The notes under the pieces were generated by a model. That model had not been told where the DNA came from, searched no databases, and worked only from the letters and a program-made list of their open reading frames with translations. A stretch of 64,000 nt of DNA, taken from the NCBI GenBank assembly GCA_021521415.1, contig JAIQDT010001121.1:372001-436000 (forward strand). Reading direction: 5' to 3'. The first letter of the stretch is position 1; the number at the start of each line of letters is the position of its first letter. A program made the translations under genes and the position numbers. The DNA is from Bidens hawaiensis (lineage: Eukaryota > Streptophyta > Magnoliopsida > Asterales > Asteraceae). This document shows, one piece after another, positions 35,303-46,838 of the stretch.

Positions 35303-36100
35303 TGCGTGACCGGGTCTATTACACGACTCACATACTCGAGGAGCAAAGTTGCATCTACCCCTATGATACTTCTTGCAGATTTTGCATTGAGGGATGCCGA
35401 GGTTGGAGCCAGATCTTCGTTGGTCGACTCCTTTACCCTTGAAACGGGTGTTTCCTCCTTTCCTGAGTCATGTGTTGTTACGACTTTCTTATCCTCCTTC
35501 TTATTGCGGATCATACCGCCCATCAAGTAACCAGCCAACTCCATTGCAGAGTCAGCGGTTTGTGGAAAGTGTGACCTTACCATGTCACGAATCTCTCGTG
35601 GCAGTCCCCAAATATAACGTGTGACTTTTCTGGACTCGGGGGTAACCAGCTGGGGAACCAAACGACAGTATTCGTGAAATTTTGTATTATACTCACGAAG
35701 GTTCGTTCCAACAACTTTGTGAGCCAATAATTTGGTTTGAATTTGGTCCGTTTCATGCATCGGACAGAATTTCGACATCAACAACTCTTTGAACTCGTTC
35801 CAGATTAAGTTATACATCACCTCCCCTCCTCTACTCATCATTAACGTGCTCCACCACTCTAGTGCCTCGCCTTTAAACATCAAGGCAGAGTATTGAATAT
35901 TCTCTTCGTCCGAACACTTGCTTGTAATCACTATCGTCTCCATCTCTTCGAGCCACCTCACGGTTGTGATGGCTCCCTTGTCACCATGGAATTCTTTTGG
36001 CCCATAATACTTGAAATCTTTAAATGAACACCCACCAATCTTGAGTTTCTTAAATTCTTGTCTAACGCCTCCATCGGCATTCGACTCATGAACACTCTAT
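35275..36100 (-). pseudogene. Gag of the Ty3/gypsy element
   Basis: The retrotransposon gag domain shows FKGEALEWWSTL, WNEFKELLMSKFCP, LREYNTKFHEYCRLVPQLV and RYIWGLPREIRDMV. The clear open part is 35275-35961. The start is degraded, with homology continuing to about 36100. Confidence 0.85.
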
Positions 36101-36660
36101 TCCAGATGAGATGGTTTCGGACATGACTTAACAGATTTTTGAGAAGGGTGAACAGATTGGGAATATTTTGTTTGTCTAGATTGTGATCTGAATTCAGATT
36201 CTTCCCTAACAGCCTTCTTAATCATTTGCTATATTTGGTTCATATATTTATTAGGAATCGGTTCCTCTCGTTCATTTTCGGGACCTTTCCCTTTTTCTTC
36301 CCTTCTTTCAGCTTCCTTTCGGGAGGCCTCTCGATTATCACTTTGTCAGACAGACATTCTTTTCTTTCTTTTTATTCTTTTACTTTTATCTGAAATTTAA
36401 CATATTTCTTTTCTTAAAATACAAGTTTATATATTTCACATACATATACATATCATAAAGTGATGTAAATTATTTTACAACCTACTTATATATCGTTTAA
36501 GCGATATATAAAGTCCTATCCTTATTACATGGTATATTACACATAACATACAAACTATTTTATTACACATAACTTCAACTCTTGAAAATATCCCATCAAC
36601 ACCATCATCCTCTCAGTCCTTCATGAATTTCTTCACTACCTTGGTTAGCTTGTTGCACTT

Positions 36661-37764
36661 TCAAAGAAGCCTGTCTCCTATCTTCTTCTTTTTCTTCTCA
36701 TCCAAAGCAATTTTCTTCCTAAGGTCATCAGTTTCGTGTAAGGCTCGATCCAAATGCTCCTCTTGTGATTGTGGTATCTCGTTTGGGTATCCATACTTCG
36801 GAGGTGGGTCGCGGTAACCCATCATCACAATGTCATAATGGTTCTTCGGGTTTGGATACGGAGATGTTGTCACATCGGATGGATAGTTGAAGAATGCATT
36901 GGCAGCTTCATTTTGCTCACGAATCTCATTGGCATGTTCTTCTATGGAGGGAATCTTGTCCTAGTATGGTGGGAAACTTGATGACGCCTTACCCTTGAGT
37001 TCATGGAGAAATTGCATATACGGGTCGACCGAACCATAGCTTGGGGTTAAGTGTTGTTCTTCCTCCGGTGTGGTTACTTCATTTGGATTGTCAGGATATT
37101 CCTCCCCAGGGTCGGTTTCCTCTTCCGGTTCCTTTTCTGGTTCCTCAGTCATTGCCGGCATGTGAATCTTTTCGTATGACATTGTCATTCTCATCTTGGG
37201 CTTGTGAGATGACCCTTCTTTGTTGACACGGGAATCAGCAGAATCCATAGTTGAAATGCCAGTATGCCACCTTCGTTGATCGGAATGGCATTGCATCTAA
37301 TCGTATGAAGAAGATTTTAGTTCCTCCTTGATTGGTATATTGGAGAGGAAAGCATACGAAGGATGAGGATTCGGTGGTAAGTGTGTTGATCCTCCAGATG
37401 GATAATATGGTGGAACTTCGGTTGGTTGATAAGTCGGGATCTCGGTAGGATGATATGTTGGGACCTCGGATGGTTGATACATCGGTAAACTTGTTGGATG
37501 ATAGCTGGAATGCCTTGGTGCTTGGTACACTTGATGTGGAGTGTTGTCTAGATGGTAGATTAGACTTGGATTAGGGTTTTGGTTATGTTCTTCGTTGGAG
37601 TTGAAGAATGATTCAAAATAATCCTTGCTCATGATGCCTCTTGGAAACTTGTAGTACTTCCTTGCTCTACTTGCTTCATTATCATAGTATTCCATTAACT
37701 TCTCGTAAGACATCTTGATAGGTGGTTTAGATTGAGGAGAGGGAAAGAAAGGGTTACCAACCAA
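36661..37764 (-). pseudogene. Pre-gag open frame of unknown function (Pro/Tyr-rich)
   Basis: Between the primer-binding site and gag lie an open stretch 37764-37297, then 37296-36961 and 36873-36661, broken by stops. The first part starts MVGNPFFPSPQSKPPIKM and contains a short repeat (YQPSEVPTYHPTEIPTYQPT). The second is acidic (EEPEKEPEEETDPGEEYPD). The third ends in a lysine-rich coil (DEKKKKKIGDRLL). I recognise no domain. Its position suggests an extra leader ORF of the element. Confidence 0.5.
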
Positions 37765-37858
37765 TCTTATCCCTATTCAAATAAACAAGTAAATATCTCC
37801 TATGCTTGGATCGAAGCTTGTGTATTGTTTTATGATACCCAATTCGCTAAGATCGATG

Positions 37859-37870
37859 GCTCTGATACCA
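37859..37870 (-). promoter_or_regulatory. Primer-binding site (initiator tRNA-Met)
   Basis: On the minus strand TGGTATCAGAGC lies 3 nt inside the 5' LTR. It is complementary to the 3' end of plant initiator tRNA-Met, the usual primer of plant LTR elements. Confidence 0.9.
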
Positions 37871-40008
37871 ACCTGTCACACCCCCATCTAAGGCCTAGGA
37901 GTGTGATCACTAGTTGGTACCATATTTGTAAATAAATCAGAGTTACGGTTATTAGTGGAAGACTTATAAAAACTTAAGGATCGATATTATAAATATTTAC
38001 AACACAAAAGACGAGACAAAAGTCTCGTTTAGTTTACTTTTTATAAGTTTTACAAAACCACCATATTTTAATATTTAAACAAAATTATCCGAGCCATCGA
38101 ATTCTTGAGCTCTTTGTCTTTCAAGCTCTAATCTTGATTACCTGCAAAATGTTATAAAAATACGTCAGCAACGAATGCTGGTGAATATGCTGACGCTAAA
38201 AATATTTTCTTTACTTAATCACCCCTCGAGACCACGTAAGCCTCGGCCCATCTTGGCTTAGGAATAATCAAGTTAAACAATCATCATAAACTCGAGTCTC
38301 TACACTAGGTCACCTTAGCAAAACACCGCAGCATTTCGACATAACTTAGGTACCATAAATATACACATGGTCAGTCTCACTCGGACATGACTTAGGTCCG
38401 GCCCATCGTGGCTGGAGGTCGTGACCAAGCGTGGTGCGATGTTCCCACCGCGTTCCACATATGTAAGGATCCAGACAAACGTATACCACAGCCTGAGGGC
38501 TAGGCTTATACTCTTATTTATAATGTTTTTAGAGACACGTAGCCTCATGTAAAGTTTTACACATAACACGTTTGTTTGTTTGAAAACAAGTTTGTGAAAG
38601 TGGGGCGTATTCACCTTTTCAATGGGATCGGCTTCCAACACCGTCCGTGAGTCTTTCTCTTGCTATCTCGCACCTATAGTACGAGTATAACTTTCGTTAG
38701 TCGGGTACACGATCCGGCTTAAGATCTTTAGTCTTATTTATCTCGATTAATCTTTAGTTCATTATCTCTTTTTACTTTAAAACCTTTAGTTAAAAAGTAA
38801 TATTTATAAACCTTTAGTTTATTTATAGAAACCCTACGTTTCATCTTCTTTAAGAAACGTATTTCTTTCTTTATTATTTAAGTATACTCATTATACCTAA
38901 ATAATATATTTTATAACAAAGAATAATCATATACATATATATATTTGATATGGTCTAAAATATACATATTATTATATAAATATTTCCTACACTTTTAAGT
39001 TCTTTTAAGCCAGGTTTTTATTGAATAGTATTCTTAATTGGTTCAGATGTGGGTTTAAAGGTCTTAAAAGACAACGGGCTAAAATAGAGTATTTTTAACT
39101 AAGCATGAGACCAATGGGTAGATGGTCGAACGTATTTTATATATGTTACATGACATTATATATAATTATTATGGTTATTATTTACTCTTCTATTTAACAT
39201 ACACTATATAATTTAATAAATGTCTTGTTATGAAATCTAATTATTGTTTAAGAGGAAATCTGGTTTGATAGATTTTACGTTCTTTGACTTTTACCAGGGA
39301 ATGCACAAAATAGTGGTGGGTCTTTATATAATTTGGTCATCACCTCACACGAAATAAGATAAAAGAAAAGTCAGTGGTTACATGGGCCTTAGGCCTATCA
39401 GTTAAAAGAAAACAATTATAAGAGGATTGAGTAAAAAGCCCATCACGTGGGGCTAGTCCATCCAAATCACCCCCATTAGGAGAAACTTGGAAAAGAAGCA
39501 TGACACGAGGGATTTTATTATATAGAAGAGGGTGCGCCATATATTGTACCAGAGTCGGCTGATTGGAGAGAACCCCACATCCGTAAAGAAGAAAAGTAAG
39601 CAAAAGAGAAAGAGTCCTTTGGTTCAAGTGGAGATCGTTTTGGTTCAACACCTACTCAACCAAGCATCATCACTATTCGGTTTGAATTTATTATTTTAAT
39701 TATGAGCTTGGTTGTTGAATTTAATTATTTTATTTTCTTTGATTCTAAGATGTTAGGCTAAACTTATTAGACTGCCTAGGCTTGTGATGAACCTTTGTTT
39801 GTTTTGATTTTATTTGGGATTTCTTTTCGTTATAGATTTTATGTTCTAAGTAACTGTTAAGTTTGAATTGATTGATGCGTATGATTGCTTGGGTTTATTT
39901 ACTTGGATTTATTGTTCACATTGCCCTTGTTGATTGTTTCATAGGATAGGGTTTTGTTAGGTCATTTACTGTGTGTTCTTGACTAGTTTATGATTGATAT
40001 CGATTAAG

Positions 40009-40044
<36 letters not shown>
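40009..40044. repeat. (TCA)n microsatellite
   Basis: About 12 ATC/TCA units directly precede the SINE-like segment. Confidence 0.9.
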
Positions 40045-40190
40045 GTACTCAGTATATCCCACCAATAGCAATGCTATGGTAGGGTCTGAGGAGGGTAAGA
40101 TGTAGACAGCCTTACCTCTATCCCATAGGGATAGAGCGGCTGCTTCCGGTGAGACCCCCGGCTCGATAGTAGTTTTGCATCAAGCCTTGG
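40045..40190 (+). mobile_element. Au-like SINE fragment
   Basis: The segment contains GGGTCTGAGGAGGGTAAGAT, CAGCCTTACCTCTA, AGAGCGGCTGCTTCCGGTGA and GACCCCCGGCTCGA. These are conserved blocks of the Au SINE family found across angiosperms. Clear A and B boxes of the tRNA-like head are not seen, so only the 3' body is present. Confidence 0.55.
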
Positions 40191-40914
40191 ACATAAGGCA
40201 CATAGCACTCAATCATCGGGACACCGGCTGATCGGTGCATGTGCCCTTGTCTTTCGGCTATCAACGCCACCACATGATGCCTGATTAACCTTCCGCCACT
40301 TTTAACGTTATTTTCACGAGATTAGTAAAATAACGTCAAAATTAGTGCAATTTTACTTTTGCCCACCCGAGGGTTCACACATATATACATTATATGCGCG
40401 CACCGCAAGCATGGCGTAATGAATAACTTCGACTTGGGGTATTAAGCCCTTATAATATTTTTCTTTCTTTATTTTCTTTGTTATATATTTCTTTGTTTAT
40501 CGAGAATAACTTCGACTTGGGGTATTAAGCCCTTATAATATTTTATTATTATTTTATTCGGGCATTATGCCTACCTTTGTCGGCTCAATAAACCCTATTC
40601 ATTCGGGCAGCACTTCAACTCTATTTCTTTATCAACACACACTTTGATCAATCCTTTGACATGCTTATTGAGACGCCAACTCTTCACAGCACGTACTTCG
40701 AGATGATCGTCGGAACGTCGGGGCAGCACCTCCTTCTTGATTAGAATATTGTCGGGAAGTGGTACGTATATTGAGATAATGGGCATGGAAAACGAGGAAT
40801 CGGGGCACGGTTATCGAGATGGATCGAGGTCACGAACTTCGAGGTTTAGAGAGAGACTAATGAGAGAGTAATGTGTGTGTTTTGGGATGGGATGGATCTG
40901 AATTCGTGGCTGCC

Positions 40915-40922
40915 TATTTATA
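40915..40922 (-). promoter_or_regulatory. LTR TATA box
   Basis: TATAAATA on the minus strand, conserved in the 3' LTR at 32808-32815. It lies ~100 bp downstream, in element orientation, of the G-box cluster and marks the probable start of the R region. Confidence 0.65.
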
Positions 40923-41016
40923 GGCTGAAATTGGACCCCATCGCCGTAGGCGATGGGTCCCTTGGCAAGCCCATCGCGTACCGCGATGTAGGCTTGCTGA
41001 GTCAGTGTGTAGACCT

Positions 41017-41128
41017 TCCACGTGGCGACGCGTGGCAGGCGCCGCGCCACGTGGCGGACGTGTTGCCACGTGGTGACACGTGGCGGCAAACGTTGCCACC
41101 GTGTGCCACGTGGCACACGTGTCACTGC
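41017..41128 (-). promoter_or_regulatory. G-box / ACGTG cluster in LTR U3
   Basis: Within ~110 bp there are four copies of the palindrome CCACGTGG plus ACACGTGGC, CACACGTGTC and further ACGTG or near-miss cores. Such motifs bind plant bZIP (ABRE/GBF) and bHLH/PIF factors. The cluster is in U3 just upstream of the TATA box of the intact-end LTR. The same region is deleted from the 3' LTR. Confidence 0.7.
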
Positions 41129-41288
41129 GTGTCACCGTGATGGGGCTTTCTTTTGATCCATCACGTAGCGCGATGGGTCAGGAAATTCAGAATTTTCTGA
41201 CTTAGCCTTTGTAGTTTGGAAATTGTTAGTTTTGGTCCCTTTACTTAGATTCTTGACATATTTGGCTTGATATTTACGTGATGTTACA

Positions 41289-41293
41289 TGGAG
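41289..41293. repeat. Target-site duplication TGGAG, right copy
   Basis: Identical to 31257-31261. The LINE coding sequence resumes directly beyond it. Confidence 0.95.
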
Positions 41294-42648
41294 CCTTATC
41301 CGACCCACACTCGAACACGGCGTCTTTGATCTCACCCTTCGAAAACGGCAGTCAACATACTAATATTTTCTTCGGATACTTTTTTCAAACCAGGACAAAC
41401 TAAACCCGACCTGCTGACATGCTTTTCTTTAAACATCTCTCTATAAAACCGCAACACTTATCTCTTAACTAAAGAAGGTTTTGAAACCCACTCCCCATTC
41501 ACCAAAACCCCTGGGATCATATTAGCCGCTTTTCTCCCATTCACACAACGATAGAAGTAAGCTGAATTATCATCACCAAAGGAGGCCCACTTCACTCTCG
41601 ATTTCTGCTTCAAATCTTTATATTTCAGCATCGTTAAACTAGCCAACTCTTTCTTGCTCTCCTCCCAAATCCATAATTCTTCTTCATCAAGAGCCCCGTC
41701 TTCCATTTTATTTTCCAGCCAAGATATATCCTTCTGAAGCCGACTTATCTCCTCCCCTTCTTTGGTCGACACATATTTCCACCATTTCTTTAATTCCCTT
41801 TTTACCTCAGCAAGCTTTTTAAACAAGGAGATATCCGCATGACCCTCATAATAAGCATTGGAGAGCGTTTTTAACGACATCAAAACAATCATCCCTGTCC
41901 AACCAAGAGTCAAACCATTTGAATGGTTTGGGCCCATAGTTAGTATCAACAACTGTCAACAAAATCGGATTATGATATGATAATTCCCTGTTTAAAGCCC
42001 TTAAACAAGCCCCGTGCCATATGTTAAAAAACTCTTGACAAACTAGAAACCTGTCTATCTTGCTCATCTTGATCGAATCACCAATACTCGTCAAATAAGT
42101 GAACTTGTTTCCCTGCATATTAAATTCTTGGAGACAAGCTTCATCAATAAAATTGTTAAAATCGTGAGCCGCTCTAACATTAAACTTCGAATTTTTTCTT
42201 TCCTCCACCCATCTAACCGAATTGAAATCTCCAAACAATATCCACATACACAACTTACCCTGCATCAAACCCAAAAGGCTATCCATAACACCCTTTTCTC
42301 CCCAACCTTCTGTGACGCATAGACATTCACAATGTTAACCAAAGACCCATCTTCTATTAAGTCACCAGACACCAAAAGAAAGTGTTGCTCCTTAATAGAA
42401 GAAACTTTCTTAAACTTCCTATTGTTCCAGACAGTAGAAAGGCCACCTGATTTACCCCTGGCCCTAACTATATCAGCTTCAAAACCACTATTCCCCCAAA
42501 CCGAAGCTATGTCGAAGTTACCCACATCAGCCAACATCGACTCTTGTAAACCCAAAACATCTACTTTATGATTAGACACCAATTTTTTCACCCAAGCCGG
42601 TTTCCCAACCGACCCAATGCCTCTAACATTCAAGGACAAGAAATTCAT
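41294..42648 (-). pseudogene. LINE ORF2, 5' half: endonuclease and start of reverse transcriptase region
   Basis: The apurinic-type endonuclease begins MNFLSLNVRGIGSVGKPAWV and shows VLGLQES, VNVYASQ, WILFGDFNSVR and KMSKIDRFLV. The late motif that should read SDHxPI is SYHNPI, so a catalytic Asp is lost. A linker with FYRCVNGRKAANMIPGVLVNG leads towards the reverse transcriptase. Frameshifts near 42290 and 41900, and a stop near 41458, interrupt it. Confidence 0.88.
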
Positions 42649-42683
42649 TTCAAACCTGTTTGTCTCCTTTCACCTTCAATTGA

Positions 42684-44313
42684 TTATTTAATAAGATGTT
42701 CGAACCCTTGTAAGTTCGTCCCTAGCCGATCTCCAAATTCGATAGTTGCTTCCATTTCGCTTATCTCCAGATTCAAAGCTTCTGTTGAAGTGGTAGTTTC
42801 TAAATTGTTGTTAATCAGTTGTTCCTTATCAGTGACTTCTTCGTCTTGTTCCAAATTATCCACCAATACCTGAAATGGGTTAGTAGAGCAAATTGGCCCC
42901 CCACCTCTATTTTTAACCACATTATGGTCATGGGCTAAAATAAACGGTTCCAGCCCAAAAGGATCCTCAGTGACTTTGGACCCCTTATTGGGCCGATCGT
43001 TAATGCTCAAGTATTCACTTCCAGAAGCCTGGCCCACTTCCCTATTTTTCTTTTTGTCTTTCTTACGTTTGTTATTTCTAAAAGATACTGGTTGACTTCG
43101 GTCAAGACAATTATTTTCCAGAGAATCATTCCTTTCCAAACAATCCGGCTGTAATCTCTCCTCATAACTCCCACCATTAACTGCAGCATTAAATTCTCCT
43201 TGATCATTGGCCGAAAAATCCTCAGTTTCCAAATTATCGCTGACCGGAGGTGCCACCGGAATATCCATGTCAACTGGATTCCGGTCACAACCATCCTCTG
43301 ACTGACTCATCATATCATCAGCACCTTCAACGAAACTTGAAATCCATTCTTTCCCTTCCTCATCTATCCAAATTGTATACGATTTGCCACACCATTTAAG
43401 AAAAATAAAACCCTGAATTCGATAACCCTGATCAACTAACACTCCGAGATAATGGGAGGAAGAGTCCACGTCCAGTTTATCCAGGCTTGGTTTCCTCACC
43501 ACCGTACCGAAGTGTCCACCAATGTCTGTAAGGACTTGATCAGCAAGTATTCTAAGAGGAATCCCCGACACTTTCAACCAAGCGATACGTTCAAACGAAA
43601 ATTCTTGCCCTTCCCACAGAGCCACGGACGAGAATTGTTCCGGTCTGCCCACGAATTCATCAATAGCCATAACCGCATGCTCCTTCTTCTTGAACGTTAT
43701 CAATACCACGAAACCACCAAGGCAAGCCACCTCCCCTTCCCCTAACCCCATCTCCTTCAAAATGTTGTTAATCCTCCTAAGCACTTCAAGAGAAGAAACT
43801 TTCAATGCCACCGATCTCCCTTGTAATCAGCAAAACCGTTGGTACTATCTTCAACCACTATAGTTTTTTCTTTTGCAACCCCAGCGAATGCATCTTTGTA
43901 AGACATAGAACTTGATGCAAAGGTATTCCTGTTCCCATGCATCGGCTCCACATTCACCGGTCTCTCCTGTGTCTCCGGGATCCTACATGACGAAGGCCTT
44001 CTAGCATTGATCTCCCCTTCCTCCATCACAAACCTTGCCATATTGACTTTCAGCTTATACTCACCTAAACGAATGGAAGACAAAACTCTCTCCATCTCTC
44101 TACCATCCTTAACATCCAGTAAAGAGACAAAACCGAAACGCTTCTCTTCCTTATCTCTTTTTTTGTGGCGATATAAATGTCAAAAATAGTACCAATATTC
44201 CTGATCTCCTTTGCTAAATCATTCCCACTGCATCTATCCGGCAAATTCGTGACATAAAACTTGGTAATCCTGGTTAAAACCTCCACCAGAATGGATTTCC
44301 CATGAGATCCCAT
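42684..44313 (-). pseudogene. LINE ORF1: RRM-containing RNA-binding protein
   Basis: It starts MGSHGKSILVEVLTRITKFY and continues with an RRM-like VTNLPDRCSGNDLAKEIRNI. Frameshifts near 44150 and 43805 separate three parts. The largest part (43811-42684, 375 codons) includes a DUF4283-like region (FERIAWLKVSGIPLRIL) and a Lys-rich stretch (RNNKRKKDKKKNREV). Plant L1-type elements often have an RRM at this place. Confidence 0.8.
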
Positions 44314-44539
44314 GAGTTATTTAACAGGACAGTTAAATACGTCTTGTTCTGTTGAGTTGTTCAAATGTATGGGTCATTTTAAGAGAATATTGAAATCTCA
44401 ATAGAAAAAAAAATAAACCTTCTTTTTATATGCGACTACGACGTCTGTTAGATTTTATTTTCTTTGTTTTTTTGTTGTTGTAAACAATCGTTAGGATCAC
44501 CATTTGAATTGTTTTTCTTTCTTATGTCCGTGCACCTAA

Positions 44540-45240
44540 ATGTTTTTATGCATTTTGAGTAAATCACAAACAACGAAGGCAGAAACCGGAATAGTGTTAC
44601 ACCAATTGTTAATGAATTGCCAAATGATCGTGGCCTAATAACAAGAAACTATGACGTGGTCTACCATCTCCAATACTTCTCTACATAAAGAGCATCAATT
44701 TGGTCCTTCAATAACCTTTTCTCCATAAAGCATTTAAAGTAGTACTTCTTCCTATCTCCGCATTCCACCCAAAGAGATTGACTTTTAGAGGGACCCACTT
44801 GTTCCATTTCATTACAAAATCTAGAGGTGAAGTGTTGTGGTTTCCACAGCTCGCCTTATAACACTTTGTCGAGAACATTTCATTATCGTCCAAGCCCCAT
44901 TCCCATTTATCCGTCCAGGTTGATACCCAGGAGCAGACCAAAAGCACTGTTAAAACTCCTTCGTCTCCTCGATAAAGGAAGGTTATCTCGAACACACCCA
45001 TGACCAACTTTTTAATGATGAACCGTCAATCGATTTATCTCGAACTGTACATCGTTTGTTTCCCCAGCCTATGAATCAAGCCAAAAGAGAATGTTTCTAC
45101 CATCACCCGCCACCCATTTAAACGAGTCATTAAATGAAAGGCTATTCTCCATGAGAACCCATTGTATTTTGGTAATATTGTTCCAAGCCTGGTTATTATA
45201 GATATGTGCTGAATAGGAGTGATACTCTGAGTACTAGACT
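44540..45240 (-). mobile_element. Second LINE remnant (zinc-binding domain)
   Basis: The frame at 45007-44708 reads TDKWEWGLDDNEMFSTKCYK, then WNKWVPLKVNLFGWNAEIGR, typical of the reverse-transcriptase zinc-binding domain of plant LINEs. It is a different copy from the split LINE and is broken on both sides. Confidence 0.75.
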
Positions 45241-46838
45241 GAAATCCCGATATTGCCCTTTGCGATAATCTCTTTGTTCGTTTTAAATCTCCATTACTAT
45301 TTAGCTAGTAGACTTAGATTTATATCCCTAATAAATCCATGACCGAGCCCACCCAATATTTTATTCAACACGACTAGTTTTCAATTTACCTAATGTATTT
45401 TCTTTTCACCAGAGAAATACCTCATAAAGAATATCTTCTAATCTTTTCAGCTTTTTCAAAATGTCTCCTAATACATGATATTCAGACATAATACTTATGA
45501 ATAGCAATAAAATAAAACGGTATAAAAGTATTTACTTGACTTCTTTCTATTGACTACGCATTTCTTTGTTGTTTTTTCAAATATACACATTTGAACAACT
45601 ATGTATATACTAAACAACTGTAATTAATCTACATTCAAATATAAATACTTAAAGTTATCAAACTTACTAAATAATACATTTAGGAGAAGCCAGTTATTTT
45701 ATTATTTTCTAAGTAAATTTTAATCTTGAAACTTGATTTATTGATTTTAGGATAAATCATTAAATCTTACGTACTTCATAGTTTATAACATATGACTAAG
45801 TCATTAGAGTCCTATTTGTAACATGTATAACCTTGATGGATGTCAATTATTAGTATTAAAGTGTTATCTACTAAATGTATTGGACAATATAAACTTTATT
45901 GGAAACATAGTTATATACAAAAGTATTGAAAGATTAAGATTGAAGAGTAAAAAAACACAGTTATGGTGTAAGTTGACTGGTATTATTAGCTTTGTTACAA
46001 ATGTTCAATGCTCGTGAGACGGGGTAGTTGTGGAGATGCTTTAAAATCCAAGTTAAAACGTCACGTCACTGCTATTTAGGAAATGAGGCTTTGAAGCCCA
46101 ATTCCCTTAAAGTCGTGTTGTGATTTAAAGCCCCGTTAGCGATGGGTTGGTTGATATCAAATGAAAACTGGGGTTAAAAGTACATGGTTTTGTATTGTTA
46201 TGCTTCGAATATTGATATTGATACTTTGACATGGTTTTATGATTCGTAGGCCGTGGCAACATGGTTGGGAGCTACACATGGTTTTCGGGGCAAGATATGA
46301 AGAAATTTCGATCTTTGAGAGGATCATTTCATGTCACTATCCAGGAGATATTTGTTGGTACAATTTTAAAAAATCCGCTCAATGATGGTTGTTACGTGTC
46401 CTTTTTGGAACCACGCTTTTTTTCCCTTTACAAAAACTTTAATTTTTTATTTATAGTATTTGATTTTATAAATCTATCATAAAAAACATAAGTTACAAAT
46501 TACAAATCAAAGTCACGAAAGGATACAATCACATACACCGCACCCTCAAACATTCCACAAACGCATGCGAATCAAAAGACCTTCATTTTCAGGTGTCACC
46601 ACGCCATTGATTAAAAGACCATGTTTTACACAACAACTTACCACACCAGAACCGTGTCTCTATTCCTTCCCAAATTACCAAACTACCCTGACATATTTCC
46701 CACAATCCCGAAACTACCCTTACCTTTGGACAACACGCACACATTTTTAGGGCGTAGCAGTCACCTCTCTCTCTCTCATCATTTCTGTTTCTCTCTCTAG
46801 AATTCACCGTTGATCGGACGGTCATTCATCGCCGGAAT
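45241..46838. other. AT-rich spacer and promoter region of the UBP12-like gene
   Basis: A segment near 46070-46150 (GAGGCTTTGAAGCCC followed by CCCCGTTAGCGATGG) resembles 22905-22990 and may be a decayed MITE family. CT-rich sequence (46768-46800) just upstream of the ATG is typical of a 5' UTR. No gene is supported. Confidence 0.45.

Larger units (their letters stand above)
38946..40422. mobile_element. Composite insertion in the 5' LTR, possibly an old solo LTR plus a SINE-like piece
   Basis: This ~1.48-kb stretch is absent from the 3' LTR. It starts TGATATGGTCTAAAATATAC and has a middle part (GTTAGGCTAAACTTATTAGA near 39749) that recalls Tat-lineage LTRs, but no clean 5-bp duplication is found. 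Its right part holds the SINE-like unit and a (TCA)n tract. The origin is uncertain. Confidence 0.4.
31262..41288 (-). mobile_element. Ty3/gypsy LTR retrotransposon, internally deleted
   Basis: The element is bounded by TGTCAC...GTTACA and an exact 5-bp target duplication TGGAG. It runs right to left: 5' LTR (37874-41288), primer-binding site, a pre-gag frame, gag with zinc knuckle, protease, reverse transcriptase, partial RNase H, partial integrase, then a 3' LTR lacking its first ~277 bp. Order PR-RT-RH-IN marks Ty3/gypsy. RT and integrase sequence look chromovirus/Tekay-like, but the C-terminal integrase that would decide this is deleted. Confidence 0.92.
37874..41288 (-). repeat. 5' LTR with a nested composite insertion
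   Basis: It runs from TGTCAC (37874) to GTTACA (41288). Without the insert at about 38946-40422 it would be ~1.9 kb. It is very similar to the other LTR; a shared 108-codon open stretch (31703-32029 and 38315-38641) differs at about four translated positions. After the insert a ~37-bp segment starting GAATAACTTCGACTTGGGG occurs twice (40423 and 40502), though it is single in the 3' LTR. Confidence 0.9.
28886..44353 (-). mobile_element. L1-type LINE, split by a nested Ty3/gypsy element
   Basis: A minus-strand non-LTR retrotransposon whose 5' half is 41289-44353 and 3' half 28886-31261. Removing the insert joins its coding frame cleanly: GSDKAP from the right half meets NPDGF from the left half, the conserved P-G/NPDGF reverse-transcriptase motif. 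Domain order is ORF1 (RRM-like), endonuclease, reverse transcriptase, zinc-binding domain, then a poly(A) tail read as a T-run from 28886. Many frameshifts and stops make it inactive. Confidence 0.9.

Noticed and set aside
40009..40044. Regularly spaced short repeats as a CRISPR-like array
   Set aside because: It is a plain TCA microsatellite in a plant genome; no spacer-repeat structure exists anywhere in the window.
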